Source: Terriglobia bacterium
GTDB taxonomy: Bacteria > Acidobacteriota > Terriglobia > Terriglobales > Acidobacteriaceae
Reading direction: 5' to 3'
Assembly: GCA_020073215.1 (NCBI GenBank)
Contig: JAIQFO010000001.1
Span: 62,001-126,000 of the forward strand
Length of the DNA stretch: 64,000 nucleotides
In this document: positions 40,763-50,447 of the stretch, one piece after another
Layout: the number at the start of each line of letters is the position of its first letter
Position numbering within the stretch: position 1 is the first letter of the stretch
The notes under the pieces: generated by a model
What the model saw: the letters and a program-made list of their open reading frames with translations, nothing else
Databases searched by the model: none
Told to the model about the DNA's origin: nothing
Position numbers and translations under genes: made by a program

Positions 40763-41833
40763 ATGAACAAAAAACGATACCTGGCATACGCGGTTGTCTT
40801 CGTCGTGCTGGCCGTGTTGGTCTACCTTCAGTTCCGCACCTGGCAGCACTTCGACTGGGCCCGGCTCTTTCAATTCGGCCTGAACTGGCGGCATATTCTC
40901 CACGGCGTGGCGTACATCTACCTCGCTTATTTCTTGCGCGCGGTACGATGGAAGATTTTTCTTCGACCCGTGCGCAAGGAAGCGTCCATTCTCGGATTAG
41001 TCCCGGCCACCATGATCGGATTCACCGGGCTCGCCCTGCTCGGCCGTGCCGGCGAGCTGATTCGCCCCTACCTGATCGCGCGCCGTTATAACCTGCCTTT
41101 CGCCTCGCAAGTGGCGGTCTGGGCCGTGGAGCGCATTTTTGACATTGGCGGTTTCACGGTCCTCATGCTGGCAGGCATTTTTCTGCCCTCAAAACTGCGC
41201 GCGTTCACCCTGGCCGCTCCGCCCGAAGTCAGGCACTGGATTCATCTCACGGGATACGCCCTGATCGCGCTCGTATTGGGATTGCTTTCGGGAGCGGTGC
41301 TGGTGTCCTACCGGGGGAGTCGAATTGCGCAATGGGTGGAAGACCGCTTTCCCCATCTTGCCGGGAATCTGGGCCATCGCATTGCGCAAAAGATTCGCGA
41401 ATTCACCGTCGGCCTCAATACCATTCACGGCCCCGCCGCTTTCCTCCAATTGTCGGCCGTGTCGGTCCTGATGTGGTGGTTGATCGCCCTGGCTTATAAA
41501 GAGGTGACGCATGCCTACGGCGCACCCATGCATGATATGAGCGCCACCAAGGTTCTCCTTCTCATGGGAGCCAGCATGATCGGGTCGATGGTGCAGTTGC
41601 CGGGTGTGGGCGGAGGCTCCCAACTGGCGACCATCAGCGCGCTCGACCACGTCTTTCACATTGTGCCCCAGGAACTCGCGGTCAGTTGTGGCATCATGCT
41701 GTGGCTGGTAACGTTTGTCGCGGTCGTTCCGGTTGGACTTTTGTTCTCTCATCACGAACACCTGTCGTTGCGCAAGCTGTCCGCGGAGTCCGAACAGGCC
41801 GAAGAAGTTGCAACCGTCGAGACCACGAGCTAG
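40763..41833 (+). CDS. Lysylphosphatidylglycerol synthase TM/flippase-like membrane protein (UPF0104)
   Basis: ALLGRAGELIRPYLIARRYNLPFASQVAVWAVERIFDIGGF. Confidence 0.9.
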   Translation: MNKKRYLAYAVVFVVLAVLVYLQFRTWQHFDWARLFQFGLNWRHILHGVAYIYLAYFLRAVRWKIFLRPVRKEASILGLVPATMIGFTGLALLGRAGELIRPYLIARRYNLPFASQVAVWAVERIFDIGGFTVLMLAGIFLPSKLRAFTLAAPPEVRHWIHLTGYALIALVLGLLSGAVLVSYRGSRIAQWVEDRFPHLAGNLGHRIAQKIREFTVGLNTIHGPAAFLQLSAVSVLMWWLIALAYKEVTHAYGAPMHDMSATKVLLLMGASMIGSMVQLPGVGGGSQLATISALDHVFHIVPQELAVSCGIMLWLVTFVAVVPVGLLFSHHEHLSLRKLSAESEQAEEVATVETTS

Positions 41834-41894
41834 GGGTCAGGTCTGAGGCCCAGACCTCCCTGCTACAATCTACCCGTACGCCTGAGCGCCCAGC

Positions 41895-42407
41895 ATGAAA
41901 TGCCCCTTCTGCGGGTTTGAAAATGACAAAGTCGTGGATTCGCGCGAAAGCAAGGAGGCGGATTCCATTCGCCGCCGTCGCGAATGCCTGAAGTGCGAGA
42001 AGCGCTTCACCACCTACGAGCGCATCGACGAAATCCCATACATGGTGGTAAAGAAGGACGGCCGCCGCGAGCGCTTTGACCGCCAGAAAGTGCTCAACGG
42101 CCTGATGCGCGCCTGCGAGAAGCGGCCGGTGCCGATCGGCAAGCTCGAGCAGATCGTCAATGAAGCAGAGAGCTTCGTCATCGAGTCGGCCGAGCGCGAG
42201 CGCAAGACCAGTGAAATCGGCGAGCTCATCATGAATCGTCTCCGCCGCTACGACAAAGTTGCCTATGTAAGATTCGCCTCCGTCTATCTCGATTTCAAGG
42301 ACGTGCAGGAATTCATGACCGAACTGAAAGACCTGCTGAAGGCCAAAGACAAAGACGCACCCGAGCCGAAGGGCAAAGGCAAATCGGGTGATCGGGTCAT
42401 CGGGTGA
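41895..42407 (+). CDS. nrdR: Transcriptional regulator NrdR
   Basis: MKCPFCGFENDKVVDSRESKEADSIRRRRECLKCEKRFTTYER. Confidence 0.98.
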   Translation: MKCPFCGFENDKVVDSRESKEADSIRRRRECLKCEKRFTTYERIDEIPYMVVKKDGRRERFDRQKVLNGLMRACEKRPVPIGKLEQIVNEAESFVIESAERERKTSEIGELIMNRLRRYDKVAYVRFASVYLDFKDVQEFMTELKDLLKAKDKDAPEPKGKGKSGDRVIG

Positions 42408-42462
42408 TCGGATCGTCGAAAACCCGAGTCTCCGCCGGTTCTTCGGTACCCGATGACCCGAT
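42391..42462. repeat. Low-complexity hairpin overlapping the 3' end of nrdR
   Basis: ATCGGGTCATCGGGT (42391-42405) / ACCCGATGACCCGAT (42448-42462) perfect 15-bp arms. Confidence 0.85.
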
Positions 42463-42479
42463 ACAAGATCTGATTATTT

Positions 42480-43517
42480 ATGACTCATAAAGTAACGCTC
42501 ATTCCCGGTGACGGAATTGGTCCCGAAGTCACCCGAGCAACGGTTCGCATACTCGAAGCTACCGGCGTCAAGTTCGAATGGGAGAGCTTCTCCGCCGGCG
42601 CTGAAGCCTTTGAGAAGTACAAGGAATACATTCCGAAGGAACTCAGCGATTCCCTCGAGCGCACCCGCGTCGGACTGAAGGGCCCCGTCACCACACCCAT
42701 CGGGGGCGGCTTTTCCAGCATCAACGTCGAGCTCCGCAGGCGCTTCGAACTCTTCGCCAACTTCCGCCCCATCCGCAACCTTCCGCATATTCCCACCCGC
42801 TACCCGGATGTGGACCTGATCATCGTCCGCGAAAATACCGAAGGCCTCTACTCTGGCATCGAACACGAAGTTGTCCCGGGAGTGGTGGAGAGCTTGAAGA
42901 TCATGACGGAGAAGGCTTGCACTCGCGTTTCGCGTTTCGCCTTCGAATATGCGCGCAAGAATAAGCGCAAGAAGATCCATTCCATCCACAAAGCCAACAT
43001 CATGAAGATGTCCGACGGATTATTTCTGCGCTGTTCGCGCGCCGTTGCGAAGGAGTACCCGGAGATAACCTACGGCGAGCACATCGTCGACAATACCTGC
43101 ATGCAGCTGGTGATGAACCCCTACCAGTACGATATGTTGCTGATGGAAAATCTCTACGGCGACATTCTTTCCGACCTGTGCGCCGGACTGGTCGGCGGCC
43201 TCGGCCTCGTTCCGGGTGCGAATTTCGGCCACGAGTGTGCCATCTTTGAAGCAGTCCACGGTTCCGCCCCCGACATCGCTGGAAAAAACATCGCCAATCC
43301 CACTGCCGTTTTGCGATCGGCGCTGCTCATGCTGCGCCATCTCGGCGAACACGATGCAGCCCTGAAAATCCGCAACGCCATTGACGAGGTTTACCGCGAC
43401 CGCAGCAAACTCACCCGCGACGTGGGCGGCACCGCCGGCACCTCGGAATTCGCCGACGCCATTATTCAGGCGATGGAAACGCAGAGTGCGACCACTGCGG
43501 GCCAGCAGCGCCTATAG
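42480..43517 (+). CDS. NAD-dependent isocitrate dehydrogenase (IDH/IMDH family)
   Basis: VTLIPGDGIGPEV; VRENTEGLYSGIEHEVVPGVVESLK; NLYGDILSDLCAGLVGGLG. Confidence 0.93.
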   Translation: MTHKVTLIPGDGIGPEVTRATVRILEATGVKFEWESFSAGAEAFEKYKEYIPKELSDSLERTRVGLKGPVTTPIGGGFSSINVELRRRFELFANFRPIRNLPHIPTRYPDVDLIIVRENTEGLYSGIEHEVVPGVVESLKIMTEKACTRVSRFAFEYARKNKRKKIHSIHKANIMKMSDGLFLRCSRAVAKEYPEITYGEHIVDNTCMQLVMNPYQYDMLLMENLYGDILSDLCAGLVGGLGLVPGANFGHECAIFEAVHGSAPDIAGKNIANPTAVLRSALLMLRHLGEHDAALKIRNAIDEVYRDRSKLTRDVGGTAGTSEFADAIIQAMETQSATTAGQQRL

Positions 43518-43522
43518 TCTGG

Positions 43523-43555
43523 TTGACACAGCATATGTGTGCACATATACTGTGT
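43523..43555 (+). promoter_or_regulatory. Sigma70-type promoter embedded in an operator palindrome of an RHH/PIN TA locus
   Basis: TTGACA-17 nt-TATACT; ACACAGCATATGTG-TG-CACATATACTGTGT (13/14 arms). Confidence 0.85.
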
Positions 43556-43557
43556 TA

Positions 43558-43779
43558 ATGAATATTACTCTCTCTGTGGACGAAAAGACTGTTGCCAGGG
43601 CAAGAAGACGGGCCGAAGCGATGGGCAGGAGTCTCAATCAGGTGATCCGCGAGTACCTTCAGAAGTTGGCCGGGGCGGACGATCCTGAGCGAAGTATTGA
43701 AGAATTCCGGCGGCTCTCGGGAACCGGCGATTCGCGAGGATGGCGCTTCAATCGTGACGAGATCCATGAACGCTCGTAG
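43558..43779 (+). CDS. Ribbon-helix-helix type antitoxin
   Basis: MNITLSVDEKTVARARRRAEAMGRSLNQVIREYLQKLAG. Confidence 0.88.
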   Translation: MNITLSVDEKTVARARRRAEAMGRSLNQVIREYLQKLAGADDPERSIEEFRRLSGTGDSRGWRFNRDEIHERS

Positions 43780-44179
43780 CTTCTTCGACACAAACATTCT
43801 CGTATATGCGGATGACAAACGTGCGGGCGCAAAACGAAGCCGGGCGATAGATCTGGTTGCGGAGCATCGACGAGACGGAACGGGGGTTGTCTCTCTCCAG
43901 GTGTTGCAAGAGTATTTCGTCACCGTCACGCGAAAACTAAACGTCGACTCGCCTCTCGCGCGCCGGAAGGTTGAGATACTTGCAGAGTTCGATGTCGTGG
44001 CTCCCGAGGTGGCAGACATCCTGGCGGCGATCGATCTTCACCGGCTCCACGGGTTTTCTTTCTGGGATGCTCTGATTCTGCGGTCGGCCCAACAATCCGG
44101 CTGCCGCGTTCTGTTGTCCGAAGCTTTCCAAGAAGGCCGCGAGATCGATGGAATTCAAGTCGTGAATCCGTTCCGGTAG
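43766..44179 (+). CDS. PIN-domain toxin
   Basis: SFFDTNILVYADDKR; FSFWDALILRSAQQSGCRVLLSE; overlaps the antitoxin by 14 nt. Confidence 0.93.
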   Translation: MNARSFFDTNILVYADDKRAGAKRSRAIDLVAEHRRDGTGVVSLQVLQEYFVTVTRKLNVDSPLARRKVEILAEFDVVAPEVADILAAIDLHRLHGFSFWDALILRSAQQSGCRVLLSEAFQEGREIDGIQVVNPFR

Positions 44180-44251
44180 GCGGAATGGTACACTACTGCG
44201 TTTCGGGAAACGTGCCGGGAGTCGTCGCGCGGCCCGTCTACCCTGGGAGCT

Positions 44252-45187
44252 ATGCTGAAGGGCATCGAAATTCCGTACCATCGCGGACTGCACCGCTTCG
44301 CCGTCTTCACCGCTGGCGCCACGCTCGTCCTCATCGTCGCCGGAGCGCTCGTCACCAGCAATGACGCCGGATTGTCCGTCCCCGACTGGCCGACCAGCTT
44401 CGGCTCCTACTACAAAATGCCGAGCATGGTGGGCGGCATAATGTACGAACATGGCCATCGCATGATGGCGGAATTCGTCGGACTGCTCACCATCATCCTG
44501 GCAGTCTGGACCTGGCAAGCGGAAAAGCGCCGCTGGTTGCGCCTTCTGGGCCTGGCCGCGCTGGCGACCGTAATCACCCAGGGCATTCTCGGCGGACTCA
44601 CGGTTCTATTCTTCTTGCCCGCACCCATCTCCAGCGCGCACGCCGCCGTGGCCCAGACGTTCTTCTGCATCGCCGTTGCGATCGCGGTCTTCACCGGCCC
44701 TCGCTGGGTGGAAGAGCAGCCGCGCGCGGAATTCGACCAGCGCCGCCCCGCTCTTTTCACTCTGACTCTGCTCTCGATTTTTGTGCTTTATGTGCAACTG
44801 GTCCTCGGCGCCATGTTTCGCCACCATGGCATGAGTTGGTGGCCGCACGTCATCAACGCGGGCGTTGTGGCCATCGTCCTCTCGTGGACTGCGGTTCGCG
44901 CTATCTCCATCTACTCGCAGGTGGAGGCGGTCCGCCGTCCGGCCATCGCCATGCTCGGCCTGATGGTCGCGCAACTCTGCCTCGGCTTTCTCGCCTTCAT
45001 CACCCGCGTCATGTGGGGAAGAGACGCCGCCCAACCCGAACTGCCCATGGTGATCTCGACCGTGGTCCACGTCGCCGTCGGAGCGCTGCTTCTGGCAACC
45101 ACGGTTGTTCTGGCCATCCAGGTGTGGCGACACGTCCCCGTCGCATTCGAAGAGCGTGTCCCTGGTCAGAGCGCCGTCGCCGCATAA
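44252..45187 (+). CDS. ctaA: COX15/CtaA family heme A synthase
   Basis: HRGLHRFAVFTAGATLVLIVAGALVTSNDAGLSVPDWP; YEHGHRMMAEFVG. Confidence 0.93.
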   Translation: MLKGIEIPYHRGLHRFAVFTAGATLVLIVAGALVTSNDAGLSVPDWPTSFGSYYKMPSMVGGIMYEHGHRMMAEFVGLLTIILAVWTWQAEKRRWLRLLGLAALATVITQGILGGLTVLFFLPAPISSAHAAVAQTFFCIAVAIAVFTGPRWVEEQPRAEFDQRRPALFTLTLLSIFVLYVQLVLGAMFRHHGMSWWPHVINAGVVAIVLSWTAVRAISIYSQVEAVRRPAIAMLGLMVAQLCLGFLAFITRVMWGRDAAQPELPMVISTVVHVAVGALLLATTVVLAIQVWRHVPVAFEERVPGQSAVAA

Positions 45188-45197
45188 GTTTCTTCCT

Positions 45198-45257
45198 GTA
45201 AAGACGGGGCTCCCCGTCTCACTCTGCGGCAGAAGACGCGGCAAGCCGCGTCTCTAC
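45198..45257. repeat. Dispersed REP/BIME-like element, copy F
   Basis: GTAAAGACGGGGCTCCCCGTCT...AGACGCGGCAAGCCGCGTCTCTAC. Confidence 0.85.
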
Positions 45258-45304
45258 GGAAACCCCCGGATGATGATCCCCCCGCTCTCGTCGTAGAATA
45301 GCTT

Positions 45305-46336
45305 GTGACTCCGAACTCATCTGCGATCGACGCTCCGGCCCCAGCCCAGCCTGCCCAACCCGAGGCCCAGCCCATCATTGTCGTTCGCGACCTTGTCCAC
45401 CGTTATCAGGACCGCATCGCGCTCAATGGCGTCTCGTTCGACGTTCGCCCCGCCGAACTTTTCGGTCTCCTCGGTCCAAACGGCAGCGGTAAGACCACTC
45501 TGTTCCGCATTCTTTCCACGCTCATGGTCCCGACCTCCGGCAGCGCCACGATCGCTGGCCTGGACGCGGTTCGCCAGCCCGGAGCGCTTCGCCGCCACAT
45601 TGGCGTCGTTTTCCAGGCTCAGAGCGTCGACCCCAAGCTCACCGCTTATGAAAATCTCTGGCATCAGGGACACCTCTATGGCCTGCGTGGCCTCGAGCTC
45701 AAGCAGAGAATCACGGAGATCCTCACACGTGTGGGATTGCTCGATCGCTCCGCCGACCGCGTAGAAACGTTTTCCGGAGGCATGCAGCGCCGCATCGAGC
45801 TCGCCAAAGGCCTGCTCCATCATCCGGAGGTTCTGCTCCTCGATGAGCCGACAACGGGCCTCGATCCCGGCGCCCGGCGCGACCTTTGGCAGTACCTCCA
45901 GATCCTCCGCGATCAGGAGCGCGTTTCCGTGATCGTCACCACTCACCTGATGGAAGAAGCCGAACGCTGCGACCGCCTTGCCATCCTGAATGAAGGCAAC
46001 CTGGTGGCTCTAGGCACCCCCGAGGCTCTCACTCGCGAGATCGGCGGCGACGTCATTCTGCTTGAAGCGCGCGACCCGCAAACTTTGGCCGACCACATTC
46101 GCAGCAAGTTTCACGTCGATGCCACCGTCATGGACAAACAGGTCCGCCTCGAAATTGAAAATGGACATCGCTTCGTCCCCGACGTCGTCGAAGCCTTCCC
46201 CGGAGAAGTCCAGTCGCTAAGCGTGAGCAAGCCGACCTTGGAAGACGTCTTCATCCATCGCACCGGGCACCGCTTCTGGAGCGAAGACGCCGAGCCTGCA
46301 CCACTAGGCGGAACGAAGAAAGCCAAGAAGAAGTGA
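45305..46336 (+). CDS. ABC transporter ATP-binding protein
   Basis: LLGPNGSGKTTLFRIL Walker A; ETFSGGMQRRIELAKGLLHHPEVLLLDEPTTGLDP. Confidence 0.97.
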   Translation: MTPNSSAIDAPAPAQPAQPEAQPIIVVRDLVHRYQDRIALNGVSFDVRPAELFGLLGPNGSGKTTLFRILSTLMVPTSGSATIAGLDAVRQPGALRRHIGVVFQAQSVDPKLTAYENLWHQGHLYGLRGLELKQRITEILTRVGLLDRSADRVETFSGGMQRRIELAKGLLHHPEVLLLDEPTTGLDPGARRDLWQYLQILRDQERVSVIVTTHLMEEAERCDRLAILNEGNLVALGTPEALTREIGGDVILLEARDPQTLADHIRSKFHVDATVMDKQVRLEIENGHRFVPDVVEAFPGEVQSLSVSKPTLEDVFIHRTGHRFWSEDAEPAPLGGTKKAKKK

Positions 46337-46363
46337 GCCGCCAACGCTGCTAAACTAAACTTG

Positions 46364-47194
46364 ATGGCAACCCAGACCGCCACGCTCCCCACGACTGCAA
46401 CCCCTCCCGCATCCGCCGGCGTTCTGCTGCCCGCCTTCACGCTCTGGTGGCGCGAAGTCGTACGTTTCTATCGCCAGCGCGCACGCGTGGTGGGCGTCAT
46501 AGCTTCTCCACTTTTGTTCTGGATCGTCATCGGCAGCGGTTTTGGAACTTCGTTCCGTTCCGGGCAAGCCGCCGGACAACAGCACTATCTAAATTACTTT
46601 TATCCCGGGACGCTGGTGATGATCGTGCTCTTCACCGCGATTTTTACCATGATGTCGGTGATCGAAGACCGCAACGAAGGCTTTCTGCTTTCCGTGCTGG
46701 TGGCGCCGGTGCCGCGAGCGGCCATTGTTCTGGGAAAAGTCTTAGGCGGCACCACCCTCGCCGGCGCCCAGGGACTCATTTTTCTCGTGTTCGCGCCGCT
46801 CGTCGGCGTGCACTTTACGCTCGTCTCGTTCTGGTTGATTGTCCTCACCGTGTTCCTGGTATCGTTTGCCCTGACCGCGCTCGGCTTCGCCATCGCCTGG
46901 CCCATGGATTCGACGCAGGCCTTTCACGCCATCATCAACTTGTTTCTGATTCCGTTGTGGCTGCTTTCGGGAGCGCTCTTTCCTCTGTCCGGCGCCTCAG
47001 GATGGATTCGCGGAGTCATGTATGCCAATCCGCTGACCTATGGTGTCGAGGCGCTGCGCACCCTGATGTATCCCGAAGCCCCCAGCGCATTTTCGCTGAC
47101 CGCGTCGATTCTGACCTTAGTGCTGTTTGCCCTGTTCATGTTCGGCTTAGCCTTCGTGCTGGCAAACCGACGCACAACCAAGCCAGCCGCGTAG
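46364..47194 (+). CDS. ABC-2 type transporter permease
   Basis: Six-TM ABC-2 membrane protein directly downstream of the ATPase. Confidence 0.92.
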   Translation: MATQTATLPTTATPPASAGVLLPAFTLWWREVVRFYRQRARVVGVIASPLLFWIVIGSGFGTSFRSGQAAGQQHYLNYFYPGTLVMIVLFTAIFTMMSVIEDRNEGFLLSVLVAPVPRAAIVLGKVLGGTTLAGAQGLIFLVFAPLVGVHFTLVSFWLIVLTVFLVSFALTALGFAIAWPMDSTQAFHAIINLFLIPLWLLSGALFPLSGASGWIRGVMYANPLTYGVEALRTLMYPEAPSAFSLTASILTLVLFALFMFGLAFVLANRRTTKPAA

Positions 47195-47206
47195 ATTTTG
47201 TAATCG

Positions 47207-47278
47207 TGTAATTGGGTAATTTTGTAATTTAGGAACAACACCGGTTTTGTTCTCAAATTACAAAATTACCCGATTACA
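47207..47278. repeat. AT-rich low-complexity hairpin
   Basis: 24-bp arms, 1 mismatch: TGTAATTGGGTAATTTTGTAATTT / AAATTACAAAATTACCCGATTACA. Confidence 0.85.
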
Positions 47279-47288
47279 AAATCACAAA

Positions 47289-47999
47289 ATGCCACTCGAC
47301 ATTCTCGCCCTCGCCGCGCACCGCGATGATGTTGAACAAACCTGCGGCGGAACTCTCCTCAAGATGGCCGAGCGCGGCTACCGAACGGGCATCCTCGACC
47401 TCACACAAGGCGAAATGGGCACCCGCGGTAGCGCCGAAGATCGTGCCCGCGAAGCCGCGGAGGCCGCGCGCATCCTCAAAGTTTCCTGGCGCCACGCGCT
47501 CGATATTCCCGACGGCCGCGTCGAAAATACCTTGGAGAATCGCCAGAAAGTTGCCTGCGTCATCCGCGAGCAACGTCCTCGCGTGTTGATTCTTCCCTAC
47601 TGGGAGGGTCGCCATCCCGACCACTACACCGCTTCGCTGCTCGGATATGAGGCAGCCTTCATATCGGGACTCGCCAAGTTGCCATTGGAGGGTTCCGCTC
47701 ATCGTCCCTTCAAGATTATTTACGCCAGTCTGTACCGCGACGTGCGCCCTACGTTCGTCGTCGATATTACTGCCCAGTTCGAAACCCGCCTCGAATCGCT
47801 GATGGCCTACAAGTCGCAGTTCACCGATCAGCAGGCGGGCAGCGGAATTTTCCCCGCACAAAAAGAAATTCGGGCGCGGATTGAATCCATGGCCCGCTTC
47901 TACGGCCTGCTCGGCGGCGTCACCTATGCCGAGCCCTTCGTACAAAAAGAAGTCGGATTGGTGGATGACGTGATGGCGATTCCAGTGAAGTCAATCTGA
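47289..47999 (+). CDS. bshB1: PIG-L family deacetylase, BshB1-like (bacillithiol biosynthesis)
   Basis: DILALAAHRDDVEQTCGGTLLKMAERGYRTGILDLTQGEMGTRGS; HPDHYTAS. Confidence 0.9.
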   Translation: MPLDILALAAHRDDVEQTCGGTLLKMAERGYRTGILDLTQGEMGTRGSAEDRAREAAEAARILKVSWRHALDIPDGRVENTLENRQKVACVIREQRPRVLILPYWEGRHPDHYTASLLGYEAAFISGLAKLPLEGSAHRPFKIIYASLYRDVRPTFVVDITAQFETRLESLMAYKSQFTDQQAGSGIFPAQKEIRARIESMARFYGLLGGVTYAEPFVQKEVGLVDDVMAIPVKSI

Positions 48000-48071
48000 T
48001 TTCCCCGTTAAAGTGGCCCGCCTGCCAGCCTTCCGATAAGATACGAACGTTCCCAGGCAAAGCCCCAAGCT

Positions 48072-49586
48072 TTGGCCATCTACAAGGAGTATCGCGTGGC
48101 GCGTCCTTCGGCAGTCGTCGGAACCGTGCTTCTGGCGGGACTTCTGGGCGGATTCTTTTCGATCTCAACCAGCCGCGCGGATACTCTCTATCTCAAGAGC
48201 GGAATTTCCCTCAGCGTCACCAGGGTCCAGGAGAAAGACGGGCAGGTCGAATACTGGGTTGCCAATACCCGCTACACCATCAGCAAAGACAGGGTACTCA
48301 AAATCGAAAAGGGGGACGCGCCCGCTACCCCAACACGCGGTGGATTTACCGGAGTCCAGGACCTTACTCGTCGCGATTCCGCGCCTTCGATTTCGCAGCA
48401 CGACAAGGTGAGCCTTCCGCACCTGAGCGGGCCGAAGCAGAATGAGGCCTATTGGGTCGAGCTCCGCAACCGCATCCTGACCGGGGAGACGATTGACGAC
48501 CAGCATCTCGCGGAGATCGAGATCCAGCACGACAATCGCCGGACCGCCGACGCTTTCTTTCTGGCCGGCACGATGGAGATGCAACGCGGCCATCCCGGCC
48601 AGGCCAGCGGCTATTTTGAACACGCCATCCAGGCGATGCCCGATCGTGTGGACCTGCTGCAATGGCGCGCCGCCGCTCTGGCTCGTTCCGAAAGATACGC
48701 GGAGGCGGCGCTTACCCTCGAACGCGCCAACACACTCCAACCCGACTCCCCTGAAGTGCTGCGCCTGCTCGGCATCGCGCGCTACAACGCCGATCGTACC
48801 GCCGATGCCGTTGCCGCCTGGAAGCGAGCCCAGGACCTCGCACCCGATCCCGGAACTGCCAGCCTGTTGCACAAAGCCGAGCGCGAGCTGCAGGTCGAGG
48901 AGAAGTCAAGAAGCAAGGAAAGCCGCCACTTCACCCTCCACTATCAGGGCGAAAGAACCCCGCCGGAACTGCAGCAGCAGATTCTGGCCGTGCTCGAGAC
49001 CGGCTACCAGGACGTTTCCCGGCAACTCAGCTACGAACCGCCCGAAAACATCATCGTCATTCTTTACACCCAGAAGGAATTCACCGACATCACCGATGCG
49101 CCGTCCTGGTCTGGCGGCCTGAATGATGGCAAGCTTCGCATCCCGATTGGCGGCGTCACCTCTATACCGCCGGGATTGGAACGCGTGCTCCGCCACGAGC
49201 TCACGCATTCGTTCGTACATTCGATTGCCGGTCCGCGCTGCCCGGTGTGGTTGCAGGAAGGCCTGGCACAACTGATGGAGCCGCAGAGCGCCAGCGCCTA
49301 TGCGCAGGAATTGGGGCCGCTCTTCCTGGAACGAAAGGCGGCCCCGTTCTCCCTCCTGGAACACCCGTTCTCAAGATTCTCCGCCTTACAAGCGCAGGTC
49401 GCGTATGCGGAATCGCTGGCAGCGGTCGAATATCTGCGCGGCCGCTACGGCATGGGAGAAATTGTACGCATGCTCGAAAGTATCGGCTCCGGTGTCGAGC
49501 CAGAAACCGCGCTCCGGAACAGCACCGGCATGGACTACTCCGTGCTTCAGGAACGAATCGGACAGCACCTGACCTCCGGGCAATGA
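48072..49586 (+). CDS. TPR protein with C-terminal peptidase MA-like (gluzincin) domain
   Basis: TPR helices; VLRHELTHSFVHSIAGPRCPVWLQEGLAQLME. Confidence 0.82.
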   Translation: MAIYKEYRVARPSAVVGTVLLAGLLGGFFSISTSRADTLYLKSGISLSVTRVQEKDGQVEYWVANTRYTISKDRVLKIEKGDAPATPTRGGFTGVQDLTRRDSAPSISQHDKVSLPHLSGPKQNEAYWVELRNRILTGETIDDQHLAEIEIQHDNRRTADAFFLAGTMEMQRGHPGQASGYFEHAIQAMPDRVDLLQWRAAALARSERYAEAALTLERANTLQPDSPEVLRLLGIARYNADRTADAVAAWKRAQDLAPDPGTASLLHKAERELQVEEKSRSKESRHFTLHYQGERTPPELQQQILAVLETGYQDVSRQLSYEPPENIIVILYTQKEFTDITDAPSWSGGLNDGKLRIPIGGVTSIPPGLERVLRHELTHSFVHSIAGPRCPVWLQEGLAQLMEPQSASAYAQELGPLFLERKAAPFSLLEHPFSRFSALQAQVAYAESLAAVEYLRGRYGMGEIVRMLESIGSGVEPETALRNSTGMDYSVLQERIGQHLTSGQ

Positions 49587-49646
49587 TTCGGACGGTCCTG
49601 CCCTGCGCTTCGCGAGAGGACGGACTACCCGCCGGCGTGGGTTGGA

Positions 49647-50222
49647 TCATTCAGAGCTGGTTGGCAGTGTGTACTTGAACTGATAGGAGTGCTTGCCGTT
49701 GGTCATGATGATAGTCATGGTCCCTGCGATGCCAGCGAGCCCTCCCGTGCCCGAGCCGGGCACCACGGTGACGATGAGCTGAAACCTACCCTGGTCCATC
49801 GTGCCAGTGTGCTGGAGGGCGAAGGAGCCGCTGTGGCCGTGAACGGTTCCGGTGACGCGCTCGATGGCCACGTAACCGGCGTTGCCCTTGGCGAGGTCGC
49901 CAGCCCCCAGCATCTCACCCTTGCCCGCCGCCTCAAGATCGCCGTGGTATTGCTTGTCGAGCGCGTAGCGGCCAATATCGACGCCCGCGCCTCCGGTGGC
50001 GTCATCCGGCGCGAGCGGGGTGGTCTTTACGTCGAAGGCACCGGTAGCGTGGAATGTCATGGGAGCGTCCCTCTGAATAGTTTTTGAAGGCGAAGCCTGG
50101 GGCAGCGCATTGGCCGGCAAGCCGAGACAGGCCCAAAGCATGATACTCGTGAGGATGTGAGCTCCGACGGAAATACGGCGACCAGCGTCGGTCCGCGGTC
50201 GATCTTTCAAGTAGCCCTCCAA
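49647..50222 (-). CDS. DUF3224-like protein (start uncertain)
   Basis: GAFDVKTTPL...GRYALDKQYHGDLEAAGKGEML; FALQHTGTMDQG. Confidence 0.75.
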   Translation of the reverse strand: MEGYLKDRPRTDAGRRISVGAHILTSIMLWACLGLPANALPQASPSKTIQRDAPMTFHATGAFDVKTTPLAPDDATGGAGVDIGRYALDKQYHGDLEAAGKGEMLGAGDLAKGNAGYVAIERVTGTVHGHSGSFALQHTGTMDQGRFQLIVTVVPGSGTGGLAGIAGTMTIIMTNGKHSYQFKYTLPTSSE

Positions 50223-50447
50223 ATGAATCGAGTCAGCCTATTAGATAACTGGGAATGTTGAGACACCCACGTTCTGATGTGGGAAAAAGGAACGGACTGT
50301 GGACGAGGGTGGGCCACCCGGCCCTCATTCAGTGATAATACGGTCCGCCCACTCCACCATCGACACGAAGACAGCCGGACTGCCGAATTTTGCTCCCCAT
50401 TGGTTCAAGTCTGCTTCCGTGACCCCACGGGCCCGGGAACAGGCTCC

